The notes: generated from the sequence alone by a model not told the origin. Shown: positions 11,550 to 21,190, counted from the stretch's first letter. The stretch is DNA of 64,000 bases from Ensifer adhaerens (GCF_028993555.1 NZ_CP118612.1:62001-126000), one strand, 5' to 3'. Made by a program: numbers and translations.

Positions 11550-12596
11550 ATGAAGGCGGTCGTGACCACTGGTATTGGAGGTTACGACAAGCTCGAGCTC
11601 ATGAGGGTAAGAGTCCCCGTTCCCGGCCCCGGTCAAGTGGTGCTAAAAGTTCTCGCAGCGGGAGTGAATAACACCGATATCAACACGCGCCTCGGCTGGT
11701 ATTCACATTCGGTCACTGAGGGCACCGGAGACACGATCGCAACCGAACGCTCCGATGGCGGCTGGCAGGGAGCCACACCCTTTCCAATTATCCAAGGTGC
11801 TGACTGCTGCGGGCAAATCGTCTCGGTGGGCGCAAACTGTGATGAAAATCGCCTTGGTCAACGTGTTCTGGTGCGACCCTGCATACGCAAGTTCGGTTTC
11901 GACCGGATGGACCACATCTGGATGGGGTCTGATTTCGACGGTTCCTTCGCGCAATATGTAACGGTTCCCGAAAGCGAAGCTTTTGCAGTGCGTTCTGATT
12001 GGAGCGATGCCCAACTCGCGACGATACCGTGCGCCTACGGCACGGCTGAGAACATGGTCCACCGCGCAGGCATAGCGGCGGGCATGCGTATCCTTGTGCC
12101 CGGAGCATCGGGTGGGGTCGGATCAGCGCTTGTGCAACTCTGCAGGCGCCGCGACGCAGAGATTGTTGCCGTGACCGCTGCCTCGAAGCGCGATGCGATT
12201 TCGCGAATTGGCGCACACCACGTTCTGTCACGCGAGGATGATCTGTTGGGATTGTTGGGGCCGGAAAGTATCGATGTGGTTATCGATAACGTGGCTGGGG
12301 CTGAGTTCGGTACGATGCTGAAACTGCTTCGGCCCGGTGGGCGGTATGTCTCATCCGGCGCGATTGCAGGGCCAATCGTTGCCCTCGACATGCGGGACAT
12401 GTATCTCAAGGACATCACGCTGATCGGCTGCACGGCGTGGGACGAGCCGGTGTTTCGAAATCTCATTGGCTATGTTGAGAGGGATGAAATTAGGCCACTT
12501 CTGGCCAGAACCTACCCGCTCGACCAGATCATCGGGGCGCAGAAGGATTTTCAGGAGAAGCGCCACATCGGAAAGTTCGTACTAATCCCGTCATAA
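11550..12596 (+). CDS. Zinc-independent alcohol dehydrogenase / quinone oxidoreductase-like (MDR) protein
   Basis: This 348-residue medium-chain dehydrogenase/reductase has an N-terminal GroES-like fold (MKAVVTTGIGG, VLAAGVNNTDINTR), a nucleotide-binding motif (LVPGASGGVGSALVQLC) near residues 183-199, and the FGTMLKLLRPGGRYVSSGAI block. The open frame begins at 11517, but the ATG at 11550 gives the usual family start MKAVV. The substrate is unknown. It follows the glpD remnant by about 150 bases of unrecognised sequence, so it probably arrived by recombination and is not part of the sulfo-ED operon. Confidence 0.8.
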   Translation: MKAVVTTGIGGYDKLELMRVRVPVPGPGQVVLKVLAAGVNNTDINTRLGWYSHSVTEGTGDTIATERSDGGWQGATPFPIIQGADCCGQIVSVGANCDENRLGQRVLVRPCIRKFGFDRMDHIWMGSDFDGSFAQYVTVPESEAFAVRSDWSDAQLATIPCAYGTAENMVHRAGIAAGMRILVPGASGGVGSALVQLCRRRDAEIVAVTAASKRDAISRIGAHHVLSREDDLLGLLGPESIDVVIDNVAGAEFGTMLKLLRPGGRYVSSGAIAGPIVALDMRDMYLKDITLIGCTAWDEPVFRNLIGYVERDEIRPLLARTYPLDQIIGAQKDFQEKRHIGKFVLIPS

Positions 12597-12855
12597 CGAC
12601 ACCCGATTAGACATGACGGGCCTTCTGGGTAGCCTGACATCACCGAGCCACCTCCTGCCGACCTCGAGGGCTACGGCTATATATGCGGGCCGTAGGTGCA
12701 ACAAGTTATTGAACACGGTAACGTGGCAGTTCGCCACTCGCGCCGCCTTTGGCTGAGACCACCGCGCGGATCTGCGGATCTCGTGTTGTGAGGGGACGGA
12801 CGGGCATCCACGGACGGCGTATATCTGGCTCCCGAAGTTCCTTCACGGTGTTTTC

Positions 12856-13734
12856 TTACAAAGCCGTCATGAGCCAGTCGCAGAAAATCTGAACCTCTTC
12901 GCCAGGGTTAGATTTGCCGCCGCGGACTAAGAAATGGGCCAATCTGATCGGAAGCCGATAATCGAAGGGAGCAATGAGAAGACCCTGCTCAAGGTAATGG
13001 TCCGCGAAACGCTTTAGCACCATCACGGAACCCGCGCGAGCGATCGCCGATTGCAGCGCAATAAACGAGGAGTCCACCTTGAACCATTCACCGGTTGTTT
13101 GAAGATTCAATCCGTGCTGTTCGGACAATTGACCCCAGTCGGATTCAGACCCCATAATGCTGACAATCCTGCCCCCAGCCAAGGCTTGAATGGTCAGCGG
13201 CTGCGGAAAGGATGCAGCATACTCTGGATGGCAAACCGGGATTGCGTATTCATGGCCGAGATGCTGCACGGTGCCATCGTCCCAATCCCCTGTGCCATAA
13301 CGAATATCGATGTCGGCGGGATCATCGTCGAACTTGTCCGCCCAGACAAAGGACGTCAACTGGACTGAAATGTCGGGATGCAACGCATAGAATTCAGCAA
13401 TACGCGGCGCAATGACAAGCCCTGCAAACGAAATGGAAGCGCGCACGCGCACTGTTCGCATCGTTGAATTTCGAAACAGGCTGTTAGTGGCTGACATCAT
13501 GTCTGCGAAGGATCGCCGGATGGGCTGGGCGTATGCTTTGCCAGTGTCCGTCAGGGTCACACCCCGCGGAAGCCTCACGAACAATTCTGTGCCGAGCTTG
13601 CGCTCCAGAAGTCGTATTTGCTGGCTAACTGCTGCAGGGGTCATCCCCAATTCTTCTGCTGCTGCCGAGAAGCTGGCATGTCGAGCCGCTGCTTCGAAAC
13701 TGTGGAGCCACGTGACATGGGGCAGCCTAGCCAT
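12856..13734 (-). CDS. LysR-family transcriptional regulator, GcvA-like
   Basis: This 292-residue LTTR starts MARLPHVTWLHSFEAAARH. The winged helix-turn-helix (FSAAAEELGMTPAAVSQQIRLLERKLGTELF) spans about residues 22-52 and is followed by a periplasmic-binding-like effector domain. It is divergent from the GMC oxidoreductase gene, 126 bases away, the usual arrangement for a regulator controlling the adjacent catabolic operon. The effector is unknown. The 259 bases downstream of it (12597-12855) hold nothing I recognise. Confidence 0.88.
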   Translation of the reverse strand: MARLPHVTWLHSFEAAARHASFSAAAEELGMTPAAVSQQIRLLERKLGTELFVRLPRGVTLTDTGKAYAQPIRRSFADMMSATNSLFRNSTMRTVRVRASISFAGLVIAPRIAEFYALHPDISVQLTSFVWADKFDDDPADIDIRYGTGDWDDGTVQHLGHEYAIPVCHPEYAASFPQPLTIQALAGGRIVSIMGSESDWGQLSEQHGLNLQTTGEWFKVDSSFIALQSAIARAGSVMVLKRFADHYLEQGLLIAPFDYRLPIRLAHFLVRGGKSNPGEEVQIFCDWLMTAL

Positions 13735-13754
13735 ACTTTACCTGCAATGAAAAT

Positions 13755-13778
13755 AATGCCTTTGCTTACGAAAGCATT
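13755..13778. promoter_or_regulatory. Candidate LysR operator (imperfect inverted repeat)
   Basis: The divergent region between the LysR gene and the GMC operon holds AATGC at 13755-13759 and GCATT at 13774-13778 as the arms of a dyad. The interior is only partly symmetric (CTTTGC against GAAA). LTTRs usually bind dyads of this size between divergent genes. The assignment rests on position and symmetry only. Confidence 0.4.
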
Positions 13779-13860
13779 GTTTGTGTTGTAAGTCCAGGCC
13801 TGCGATAGACCTCCCCATAACCGCGAATGTCCACATGTCAGTTGGGAGGCTGGTCGGGCG

Positions 13861-15465
13861 ATGAATGAAGCTCCATTTGACTACATCATCGCAGGCGCTG
13901 GATCCGCGGGTTGCGTCTTGGCGAACAAACTGAGTGAAAACCCTCGACACAAGGTATTGCTGATCGAAGCCGGAGGCAGCGACGCAAGATTTTGGATCAA
14001 GGTCCCGTTGGGATATGCGAAGACCTTTGCCGATCGAGCCGTGAACTGGGGTTATACGACCGAGCCCGACCCCGGCCTGAATGGGCGGCAGGCATATTGG
14101 CCACGTGGACGGGTGATCGGGGGGTCAAGCTCAATCAATGCGATGGCATATTTGAGGGGTTTGCCCCATGACTTTGACGATTGGGAGCGCGCAGGTGCGA
14201 CTGGATGGAACTGGGAGGTCGTCCGCAAAACCTATGAAGCGCTAGAATGCCAGGTCGAGGGTGCCATCGAAAAGGGAAGCGGACCCCTTCTGGTGAGCGA
14301 CGTCAGTGCGGATATGCACCCTTTTGTGCTGAACTTCCTGGATGCCGCTCGTGAAATGGGGTGGACGGTCGCCCGCAACTTGAACGGTGAGGATGCCGAA
14401 GGGCTCATGCGCATGCGCAGCACGGTTCGCAACGGTCGACGTTGGTCGGCTGCGGACGCATTCCTTCGGCCAGCAATGAAGCGATCAAACCTGCGCGTCA
14501 TCTCGCGGGCATTCGTTGAAAAGCTCATCGTTGAAAATGGGCGCGCAGCCGGCGTCCAGATCCGCTCAGGCGGGGTCCAACATATCGTCGGGGCGAACAA
14601 GGAAGTAATCTTATCCGCGGGCGCCATTAACTCTCCCCAGATTCTTCAATTGTCAGGAATTGGCCCGGCGGCACTGCTGGAGGCGCATGGCATCAAGGTT
14701 TTGCATGAACTGCCCGAAGTCGGCAAAGGCTTGCAAGATCATTTGGCGGTTTCACAATACTATCGCGCGAATGAGCCTACATTGAACAGCACCTTGGGAA
14801 CCGGTCTTGGCAGGGTCTTGGCAGGGCTCCGCTATATCCTGACGCGCAAGGGACCGCTTAGTATACCTGTAAATCAGATTAGCGGGTACGTCCGCTCATC
14901 GCCGGAATCGGAAGTTCCCGATGTGCAGGTGTACTGCAATCCGATGTCTTACATTACACACACTTCAGGCGCGGTGGCCGTGGATCCTGCTCCGGGATTT
15001 CTCCTGTGCGTCCAACCCAGCCGCCCAACCAGCCGGGGTCAAGTGACAATTGCCTCGGCCAATCCCGCGGACCCGCCGCTGATCCAGCCCAATTCGCTCG
15101 CTACCTCTGAGGATTGCGAAACGGTGATCAAGGCCAGCCGACTTCTTAAAAAATTGGCTCAGACAAAAGCTATCCGCGCAGTGACCGAGGCGCCACTTCA
15201 GCCCGACATCTCCACCATGGACGATGCTGCGCTACTGGAGAACTTTCGTAGTCGCGCGGGCACAGTTTTCCATCCAAGTTGCACTTGCCGGATGGGCCAG
15301 GATGCGAGCGATTCCGTGTTGGACGCACGCTTGCGTGTTCATGGAATGAAGGGGCTTCGCGTTGTCGATGCGTCGGCCTTTCCCAATGTCACGTCCGGCA
15401 ACACCAACGGTCCAACCATCATGTTGGCTGCGCGAGCTGCCGAGCTGATTTTACAAGATGCGTGA
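13861..15465 (+). CDS. GMC-family FAD oxidoreductase (choline dehydrogenase-like)
   Basis: This 534-residue flavoprotein has the FAD-binding GAGSAGCVLANKLSENP at about residues 12-28, the GMC signatures GGSSSINAMAYLRG and SAGAINSPQILQLSGIGP, and a C-terminal active-site HPSCTCRMG with SGNTNGPT. It would oxidise a primary alcohol to an aldehyde in the cytoplasm or at the membrane, passing electrons to the respiratory chain. It starts an operon with a sugar-acid-dehydratase-like enzyme, an ALDH and an MFS transporter. The alcohol substrate is not evident from sequence. Confidence 0.87.
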   Translation: MNEAPFDYIIAGAGSAGCVLANKLSENPRHKVLLIEAGGSDARFWIKVPLGYAKTFADRAVNWGYTTEPDPGLNGRQAYWPRGRVIGGSSSINAMAYLRGLPHDFDDWERAGATGWNWEVVRKTYEALECQVEGAIEKGSGPLLVSDVSADMHPFVLNFLDAAREMGWTVARNLNGEDAEGLMRMRSTVRNGRRWSAADAFLRPAMKRSNLRVISRAFVEKLIVENGRAAGVQIRSGGVQHIVGANKEVILSAGAINSPQILQLSGIGPAALLEAHGIKVLHELPEVGKGLQDHLAVSQYYRANEPTLNSTLGTGLGRVLAGLRYILTRKGPLSIPVNQISGYVRSSPESEVPDVQVYCNPMSYITHTSGAVAVDPAPGFLLCVQPSRPTSRGQVTIASANPADPPLIQPNSLATSEDCETVIKASRLLKKLAQTKAIRAVTEAPLQPDISTMDDAALLENFRSRAGTVFHPSCTCRMGQDASDSVLDARLRVHGMKGLRVVDASAFPNVTSGNTNGPTIMLAARAAELILQDA

Positions 15466-15483
15466 TCGCAAAGGGCCCAGTTC

Positions 15484-16692
15484 ATGAAGCTTGATCGGAT
15501 AGAGACTTTCGTTGTCGCCAACCCGCCGCCGCGACACGGCGGCCGGTATTTCATCTTCGTCCGCCTGACCACCGCCTGTGGTATCACTGGGGTTGGCGAA
15601 ATCTACAACGCCACCTTCGGCCCGGACCTTTGCGCGGCGATGGCCGTCGACATGTTCACCCGCCAGTTCGAAGGCAGCGATCCACATCATATCGAGCGGA
15701 TTTGGCGCAGATGCTATGGCGCCGGCTTCACGATGCGCCCCGACGTGACCGTGATGGGCGTCCTGAGTGGCCTCGAAATGGCCTGCTGGGATATCGTAGG
15801 CAAGGCCGCCGACCAGCCTGTCTATCAATTGCTTGGCGGCAAGGTTCACGAGCGGCTGCGCAGCTACACCTATCTTTATCCCCCGCATGGTGACGTCTAT
15901 CCCGATCCGAGCCTTCCCAACGTCTATAACGATCCGGATATCGCCGCCGAAGTCGCCGCTTCCGCCGTTGAAGAGGGCTTCACGGCCGTCAAGTTCGATC
16001 CGGCCGGCCCTTATACGATCTATGACGGTCATCAGCCGCGCATGGAAGATTTGTGGCGGTCGGAAGCTTTCTGCAAACGCATCCGGCAAGCCGTCGGCAA
16101 CAGGGCCGACCTCCTGATCGGCACCCATGGGCAGTTCACTGTTTCCGGCGCAAAACGCCTGGCGCGGCGACTGGAAGCCTACGATCCGCTTTGGTTCGAG
16201 GAGCCCATCCCGCCGGAAAATCCCGCCGACATGGCCGAGGTGGCACGCTTTACCTCGATCCCTGTCGCAGCAGGAGAGCGGTTGACGACGAAGCACGAAT
16301 TTGCTCGCCTGCTCGAGGCGGGCGCGGCCTCGATCCTGCAAATGAACCTCGGTCGTGTCGGCGGCATGCTGGAAGCGAAAAAGATCGCCGGGATGGCGGA
16401 GACGCGATCGGCGCAGATCGCTCCGCATCTCTACTGCGGGCCCGTTGTGGCAGCCGCCAACATCCAGATCGCGACATGCAGCCCGAATTTTCTGATCCTG
16501 GAATCGATCGGCCGCTTCGACGGCCCTTTCATGCGGTTTCTAAACGAGCCGATCGTTTGGGAAAACGGCTTCGTTATCCCGCCCACGGCTCCGGGTCTCG
16601 GCGTGACGCTGAACGACGAGGCGATCGCCCAAAGCCCCTATACGGGCCCCGAACTGCACCTCAACCTAATCACCGAACCGGTCGCGCCCTGA
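15484..16692 (+). CDS. Enolase-superfamily (mandelate racemase/muconate lactonizing type) sugar-acid dehydratase-like protein
   Basis: This 402-residue protein has an N-terminal capping domain (MKLDRIETFVVANPP) and a barrel domain with WFEEPIPPEN and AAGERL (metal-binding glutamates) and a C-terminal IAPHLYCGP histidine. The third beta-strand reads IGTHGQF, so the position that is Asp in galactonate-dehydratase-like members (D-x-H-G) appears to be Gly. I recall this GTHGQ form from other annotated family members, so it is probably a subfamily trait. It lies 18 bases after the GMC gene. Dehydration of an aldonic or uronic acid is the likely class of reaction. Confidence 0.8.
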   Translation: MKLDRIETFVVANPPPRHGGRYFIFVRLTTACGITGVGEIYNATFGPDLCAAMAVDMFTRQFEGSDPHHIERIWRRCYGAGFTMRPDVTVMGVLSGLEMACWDIVGKAADQPVYQLLGGKVHERLRSYTYLYPPHGDVYPDPSLPNVYNDPDIAAEVAASAVEEGFTAVKFDPAGPYTIYDGHQPRMEDLWRSEAFCKRIRQAVGNRADLLIGTHGQFTVSGAKRLARRLEAYDPLWFEEPIPPENPADMAEVARFTSIPVAAGERLTTKHEFARLLEAGAASILQMNLGRVGGMLEAKKIAGMAETRSAQIAPHLYCGPVVAAANIQIATCSPNFLILESIGRFDGPFMRFLNEPIVWENGFVIPPTAPGLGVTLNDEAIAQSPYTGPELHLNLITEPVAP

Positions 16693-16719
16693 CTTATGTC
16701 CCAACGGAATGAGAGATCT

Positions 16720-18150
16720 ATGAAGAAGCTGGACAAATTCTACATTGGTGGTGCCTGGGTCGCGCCCGTATCAGGCACACCGCTTGCCATCACAAACCCC
16801 GCCAGCGGCGAAGTTGTTGGTCAGGTGATTTTAGGCGACAGCCGCGATGTCGATGCAGCAGTGGCAGCGGCAAAGCTTGCGTTCAACACCTTTTCGAAGA
16901 CAAAAAAAGAAGAACGGATTGCCCTGTTGGAGCGGTTGAAAGCGGTATTTTCCTCTCGGCTGGAGGAAATGGCGCAGGCGATAAGCACGGAAATGGGCGC
17001 GCCGATTAGCATGGCGCGAGAACAACAGGCTTTTTGCGGCGTCGAACATATCGAGGCGTTTATCGCCGCACTGAAAGGCCAGGCCGAGCGCGAGATCTTA
17101 GCCAATGGCGATACGCTGATTCGTGAGCCAATTGGAGTTTGCGGGCTGATTACACCATGGAACTGGCCGATCAGCCAAATAGCGCTGAAAGTGGTACCTG
17201 CCTTTGCCACGGGGGCGACCTGTGTGCTTAAGCCGTCAGAATATGCGCCCCTGTCAGCGGCGCTGTTTGCCGAGATCGTGCACGAGGCAGGTTATCCGGC
17301 GGGCGTGTTCAATCTCGTGTTCGGCAATGGACAAGAGGTGGGCAGTGCGATGTCGCGCCATCGTGATATCGCGATGATGTCGTTCACGGGATCCACACGC
17401 GCGGGCATCTCAGTTTCAAAGGACGCCGCGGATACGGTCAAGCGAGTAACGCTGGAACTGGGCGGCAAATCCCCGAACTTGGTCTTTGCCGACGCCGATT
17501 TGGAAACCCGTGTTGCTGCATCGGTCGCCCATTGTTTCTACAATACGGGGCAGTCTTGCAACGCTCCGACTCGGATGCTGGTCGAACGTAGCGTCTACGA
17601 TCGTGTTCTCGAAATTGCAAAAAAAGTTGCAGAGACGCAAATGGTGGACGATCCCGCCAAGCCCGGCGACCACATTGGCCCATTGTTCAACCAACTGCAA
17701 TTCGACCGTGTACAGGCCATGATCAAGATGGGTATCGATGAAGGTGCACGCCTTCTGGCGGGGGGGACTGGCAAGCCCGAAGGGCTGGAAAAGGGGTGCT
17801 TTGTCAAACCCACAATCTTTGCAGACGTAACCAACGAGATGCGGATTGCGCGCGAAGAAATCTTCGGTCCGGTTCTAGTCATCATTCCCTTCGATACCGA
17901 AGCCGAGGCTATCGCCATCGCAAACGACAGCGATTTTGGCCTAGCCGCTTTTCTGCAAACCGGGGACGTGGCTCGGGCTGAGCGCGTTGCTGACGCCCTT
18001 CGCGCGGGCACCGTCACAATAAATGGTCAGGCCACGAACTACGGCTCTCCCTTTGGCGGCTATAAGCAATCGGGCAATGGCCGCGAAGGTGGGATCTTCG
18101 GGCTCGAGGACTACCAGGAACTGAAGGTTCGTAGCTCCATCCGCGTTTAA
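16720..18150 (+). CDS. Aldehyde dehydrogenase (NAD(P)-dependent)
   Basis: This is a 476-residue ALDH with catalytic C280 (TGQSCNAPTR) and base E246 (LELGGKSPN). The start at 16720 is chosen over 16696 because GAGAG lies just ahead of it and it gives the typical opening KKLDKFYIGGAWV. With the GMC oxidoreductase it could carry an alcohol through aldehyde to acid. Base composition appears lower in GC than the dehydratase gene before it, which hints at a mosaic operon. The substrate is unknown. Confidence 0.86.
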   Translation: MKKLDKFYIGGAWVAPVSGTPLAITNPASGEVVGQVILGDSRDVDAAVAAAKLAFNTFSKTKKEERIALLERLKAVFSSRLEEMAQAISTEMGAPISMAREQQAFCGVEHIEAFIAALKGQAEREILANGDTLIREPIGVCGLITPWNWPISQIALKVVPAFATGATCVLKPSEYAPLSAALFAEIVHEAGYPAGVFNLVFGNGQEVGSAMSRHRDIAMMSFTGSTRAGISVSKDAADTVKRVTLELGGKSPNLVFADADLETRVAASVAHCFYNTGQSCNAPTRMLVERSVYDRVLEIAKKVAETQMVDDPAKPGDHIGPLFNQLQFDRVQAMIKMGIDEGARLLAGGTGKPEGLEKGCFVKPTIFADVTNEMRIAREEIFGPVLVIIPFDTEAEAIAIANDSDFGLAAFLQTGDVARAERVADALRAGTVTINGQATNYGSPFGGYKQSGNGREGGIFGLEDYQELKVRSSIRV

Positions 18151-18156
18151 GCCCGA

Positions 18157-18172
18157 GCCCGCCTTGGCGGGC
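18157..18172 (+). terminator. GC-rich hairpin after the ALDH gene
   Basis: Just beyond the stop, GCCCGCC (18157-18163) and GGCGGGC (18166-18172) form a 7-bp stem with a two-base loop. No T-run follows, so it may reduce read-through or stabilise the 3' end of the message instead of stopping transcription outright. Confidence 0.35.
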
Positions 18173-18244
18173 GACCTGGTATTTCACCCCACCTCACTAA
18201 CCGCACGGTTTCACAGCTTCACACTCTTGGGAGGAGTTAAGGCG

Positions 18245-19564
18245 ATGGCTAAATTCAGTCCGGCCACAGGCATCGGCAATGCGCAACCGCACCAGTCTGG
18301 CCTCCAGCGCTATTTTCAATTTTTCATCCTGCTGCTCGCGGCGGGCTCAATCTATCCGCTGATTTATCTTCGCCAGAACTTCGAAACGACAATTCTCGAA
18401 ACCTTCCACATCTCCAGTTCCGAACTTGGCACCTATTACTCGATGCTCGGCACGATGTTTCTGCTCACCTATCTGCCAAGCGGTTGGTTGGCGGACCGCG
18501 TATCACCGCGCCTGCTTCTGACCGTCTCGATGATGGCCACCGGCATTCTGGGTCTTTGGTATGCCAGCATTCCAAATAAGTCGGCCCTGTATTGGATATT
18601 TCTTGGCTGGGGCATCTCATCCGGTCTGACTTTCTGGGCGGCGCTCCTGAAGGGCGTTAAAATCCTGGCTCGACCCCATGAACAGGGACGATTCTTTGGC
18701 GGTCTGGAAGGGATGCGCGGCCTTGTGGAAGCTATCCTGGCTACCGCCGCGGTTGCGCTATTTAGCTACTACGTTGATGGTAAAGGCCTCGCTGCAGCAG
18801 AGACCCTGCCATCGGTCATCATGCTCTATGTCTACAACTCCTTCGCAGTAGCGGTCTTGTGTTTCCTATTTCTGCGTTTGAAGGATGACACCCCGGTCAA
18901 GACCGCTGCAAGGAAGACCAGTCTTCTGGCTGATCTCAAGTTCCTCCTGGCAGTGCCCGAGCTTTGGCTTATCGCCATTATCATTCTTTGTGGCTATCAG
19001 TTGTTTTGGGCGACCTATTCCTTCTCCGCTTTCCTGCAGGAAAAATACACGATGACGGCAAGCGCCGCCGCGTTTATGACTGTAGCAAAATTGTGGATGC
19101 GTCCCATCGGTGGTCTGGGGGCTGGTTTTCTGGGCGACAAGATCGGCCGGGAAAATGTACTGGCGATTACGATGACATTGAGCATTCTCGGGCTGCTGGC
19201 GCTGCTGTTTCTGCCATCGACGGCTGGCAGTTCCGTCCTGCTGTTTGTCGTATTGCTGATCGGGGTGATGACCTACGCCACTCGAGGCTTATATTGGTCG
19301 ATCCTTGAAAGTCGCAATATCCCGACCCGGGTGACAGGGCTCGCCATCGGCGTGATTTCCCTGATCGCATATACACCTGACATTTATCTCCCTAAACTGA
19401 ATGGGTACCTTGCTGATCACTATACGGGACTCGCAGTTTATCAGATGTACTTCGGCTTCATCGCTGCGTCGGGTATCCTTGGTCTGCTTGCCATAGGTTT
19501 TCTGAAGTCACGGACGAAAATGAGAGCGGCGGCTCAAATACCGGCCACGGCGGCCGCGGAATAG
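18245..19564 (+). CDS. MFS transporter
   Basis: This 439-residue protein has about twelve membrane spans. The loop after the second span reads GWLADRVSPRLLL, a form of the major facilitator signature. The start at 18245 is fixed by GGGAGGAG at 18229-18236, and a longer frame upstream is disregarded. It probably imports the substrate of the surrounding GMC/dehydratase/ALDH pathway. The C-terminus after the last span is short and alanine-rich. Confidence 0.87.
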   Translation: MAKFSPATGIGNAQPHQSGLQRYFQFFILLLAAGSIYPLIYLRQNFETTILETFHISSSELGTYYSMLGTMFLLTYLPSGWLADRVSPRLLLTVSMMATGILGLWYASIPNKSALYWIFLGWGISSGLTFWAALLKGVKILARPHEQGRFFGGLEGMRGLVEAILATAAVALFSYYVDGKGLAAAETLPSVIMLYVYNSFAVAVLCFLFLRLKDDTPVKTAARKTSLLADLKFLLAVPELWLIAIIILCGYQLFWATYSFSAFLQEKYTMTASAAAFMTVAKLWMRPIGGLGAGFLGDKIGRENVLAITMTLSILGLLALLFLPSTAGSSVLLFVVLLIGVMTYATRGLYWSILESRNIPTRVTGLAIGVISLIAYTPDIYLPKLNGYLADHYTGLAVYQMYFGFIAASGILGLLAIGFLKSRTKMRAAAQIPATAAAE

Positions 19565-19653
19565 TAAGGCTCCGGGCTGAGAAAAATCCGGCTCTGCTGC
19601 GTGGCGGTTTCGCCTCCGCTTACAAATTCACCTTTCGGTTTAACAAGGATCGA

Positions 19654-20559
19654 ATGCCAATGATCTACGGCTATATCGGGCTAGGAAATCTCGGAGGGCA
19701 CCTTGCTGCCAGCCTGCTCAAGGCCGGCTTCAAGGTGGTCGTGCATGATCGCCACAAACATCTTTCAGATCGCCTCGTTGCAGAAGGGGCGACCTGGGTG
19801 GATTCTCCGGAAGACATGGCGCGGCAGTGCGATGCTGTGATCACCTGCCTACCCTCACCATCTGTTTCCGAGCAGGTTCTTAACCAGTTACTTTCCGACC
19901 TGAGACCCGGATCGACCTGGATCGAGATGTCGACGCTCAGCCGTGATGAAATTCTTCGTCTAGCTGCCGTTGCGGCGAGGCATGGCGTGCGGACGATGGA
20001 ACTGCCGGTGACGGGTGGCGTGCATCTTGCCGCGCATGGAAAGATTACCATGCTTGCCGGGGGCGACAACGACCTCTTTGACACCCATTTGCCCGCGCTC
20101 GAAGCCATGGGCAACAAGATTTTCCACATGGGTACGCTTGGCAATGCTGCGATCCTCAAGGTGATCACCAACATGCTGGCCTTCATCCACCTCAAGGCAT
20201 GCAGCGAAGCGCTAATGTTGGCCCGGCGCGGCGGCCTCGATCTCGGTCAGGCCTGGCACGCCATCAAGGCTTCCTCGGGCAACTCCTTCGTCCACGAGAC
20301 GGAGGGCGCTCTCATCCTCAACGGATCGTACGATGTCGCCTTCAACATTGACCTGGCGCTGAAGGATCTCGGATTTGCCATGGCGTTCGGCCGTGAATTC
20401 GGCGTCCCGCTCGACCTTGCGGGGGTCACCCAGCAAACTTACGTTGCCGCCAAGGCGGCCTATGGCGGCAACGCCGAATCGCCGATGATCGCCAAGCTTC
20501 TGGAAGACCTGCTCAAGACCGATCTGCGTGCACCGGGCTTTCCGGCCCGGCTGGAGTAA
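19654..20559 (+). CDS. 3-hydroxyisobutyrate dehydrogenase-family NAD-dependent oxidoreductase
   Basis: This 301-residue beta-hydroxyacid dehydrogenase has the Rossmann motif GYIGLGNLGGHLA at about residues 6-18, the substrate block ELPVTGGVHLAAHGKITMLAGG near 120-141, and the catalytic Lys in NAAILKVITNML. Such enzymes oxidise beta-hydroxy acids to semialdehydes or reduce semialdehydes. It lies 89 bases after the MFS gene on the same strand and completes this catabolic group. ATG 19660 is an alternative start two codons in. Confidence 0.85.
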   Translation: MPMIYGYIGLGNLGGHLAASLLKAGFKVVVHDRHKHLSDRLVAEGATWVDSPEDMARQCDAVITCLPSPSVSEQVLNQLLSDLRPGSTWIEMSTLSRDEILRLAAVAARHGVRTMELPVTGGVHLAAHGKITMLAGGDNDLFDTHLPALEAMGNKIFHMGTLGNAAILKVITNMLAFIHLKACSEALMLARRGGLDLGQAWHAIKASSGNSFVHETEGALILNGSYDVAFNIDLALKDLGFAMAFGREFGVPLDLAGVTQQTYVAAKAAYGGNAESPMIAKLLEDLLKTDLRAPGFPARLE

Positions 20560-20717
20560 TGAACCGCGGCATCGCGACGGGAGCCGAGGGGATAGCGTCG
20601 CTCGCCGAAGCCTGGGTGCCGAAACAGTCCCGGATGATGTTGCCTCTGCTTGAGGCGTGGCGCGGGCACCATCAGGTTAAAGGCATTTGGAGTTTGATGT
20701 GCGACTACGGGCTATGA
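20559..20717 (+). CDS. Small ORF coupled to the preceding stop (doubtful)
   Basis: A 52-codon frame begins at an ATG that overlaps the previous stop (TAATG) and encodes a peptide beginning MNRGIATGAEG. No family is recognised. It directly abuts IS6 debris, so it may be the edge of an interrupted gene or chance. Confidence 0.25.
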   Translation: MNRGIATGAEGIASLAEAWVPKQSRMMLPLLEAWRGHHQVKGIWSLMCDYGL

Positions 20718-20727
20718 TGAACCGTGG

Positions 20728-21190
20728 CCCGCTCTACCGCCGGCATCGTTTACCCGCTGAGAACATTTCCCACGCCGTCTGGTTCTATTTTCACTTCCTC
20801 TCAGCCTGAGGATGGTCGTTGCCCGTGGGATCATTGTTTCACATCAGGCGGTTCGGTCATGGGCGGAGGAATTCGGGCGGGCCTTTGCCTACGACATCCG
20901 CCGTCGTTCGTCTGGGCGGTTCGGGGACAAGTGGCACCTCGAGAGGCTGTTGTTTCGATCCGGGCAAGAAGCACTGGCGGTGGCGCGCCGTCGACCAGGA
21001 AGGTTTCGTCCTTGAGGTTCTGGTTCAATCGGCCGTAACGCAAAGGCTGCTAGGCGCCTGATGCGCAAGCTGTTGAGGGGCGAGGGCCGCGCGCCGCAGG
21101 TGATGATCACCGACAAGTTTGGCTCCTCCGATGCAGCAAAACGAGATATCATGCCCGGTTTCGAACATCGCTCCCATAAGGGCTTGGACA
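20728..21190 (+). pseudogene. IS6-family transposase remnant, several frameshifts, 3' truncated
   Basis: Three frames together spell an IS6-type DDE transposase. HRLPAENISHAVWFYFHF begins near 20739, VARGIIVSHQAVRSWAEEFG and DKWHLE follow from about 20818, then WRAVDQEGFVLEVLVQS near 20978, and VMITDKFGSSDAAKRDIMPG with HRSHKGLDN to about 21190. At least two frame changes separate these blocks, and the C-terminal third (NRAE and onward) is missing. It is a dead element. Confidence 0.82.
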
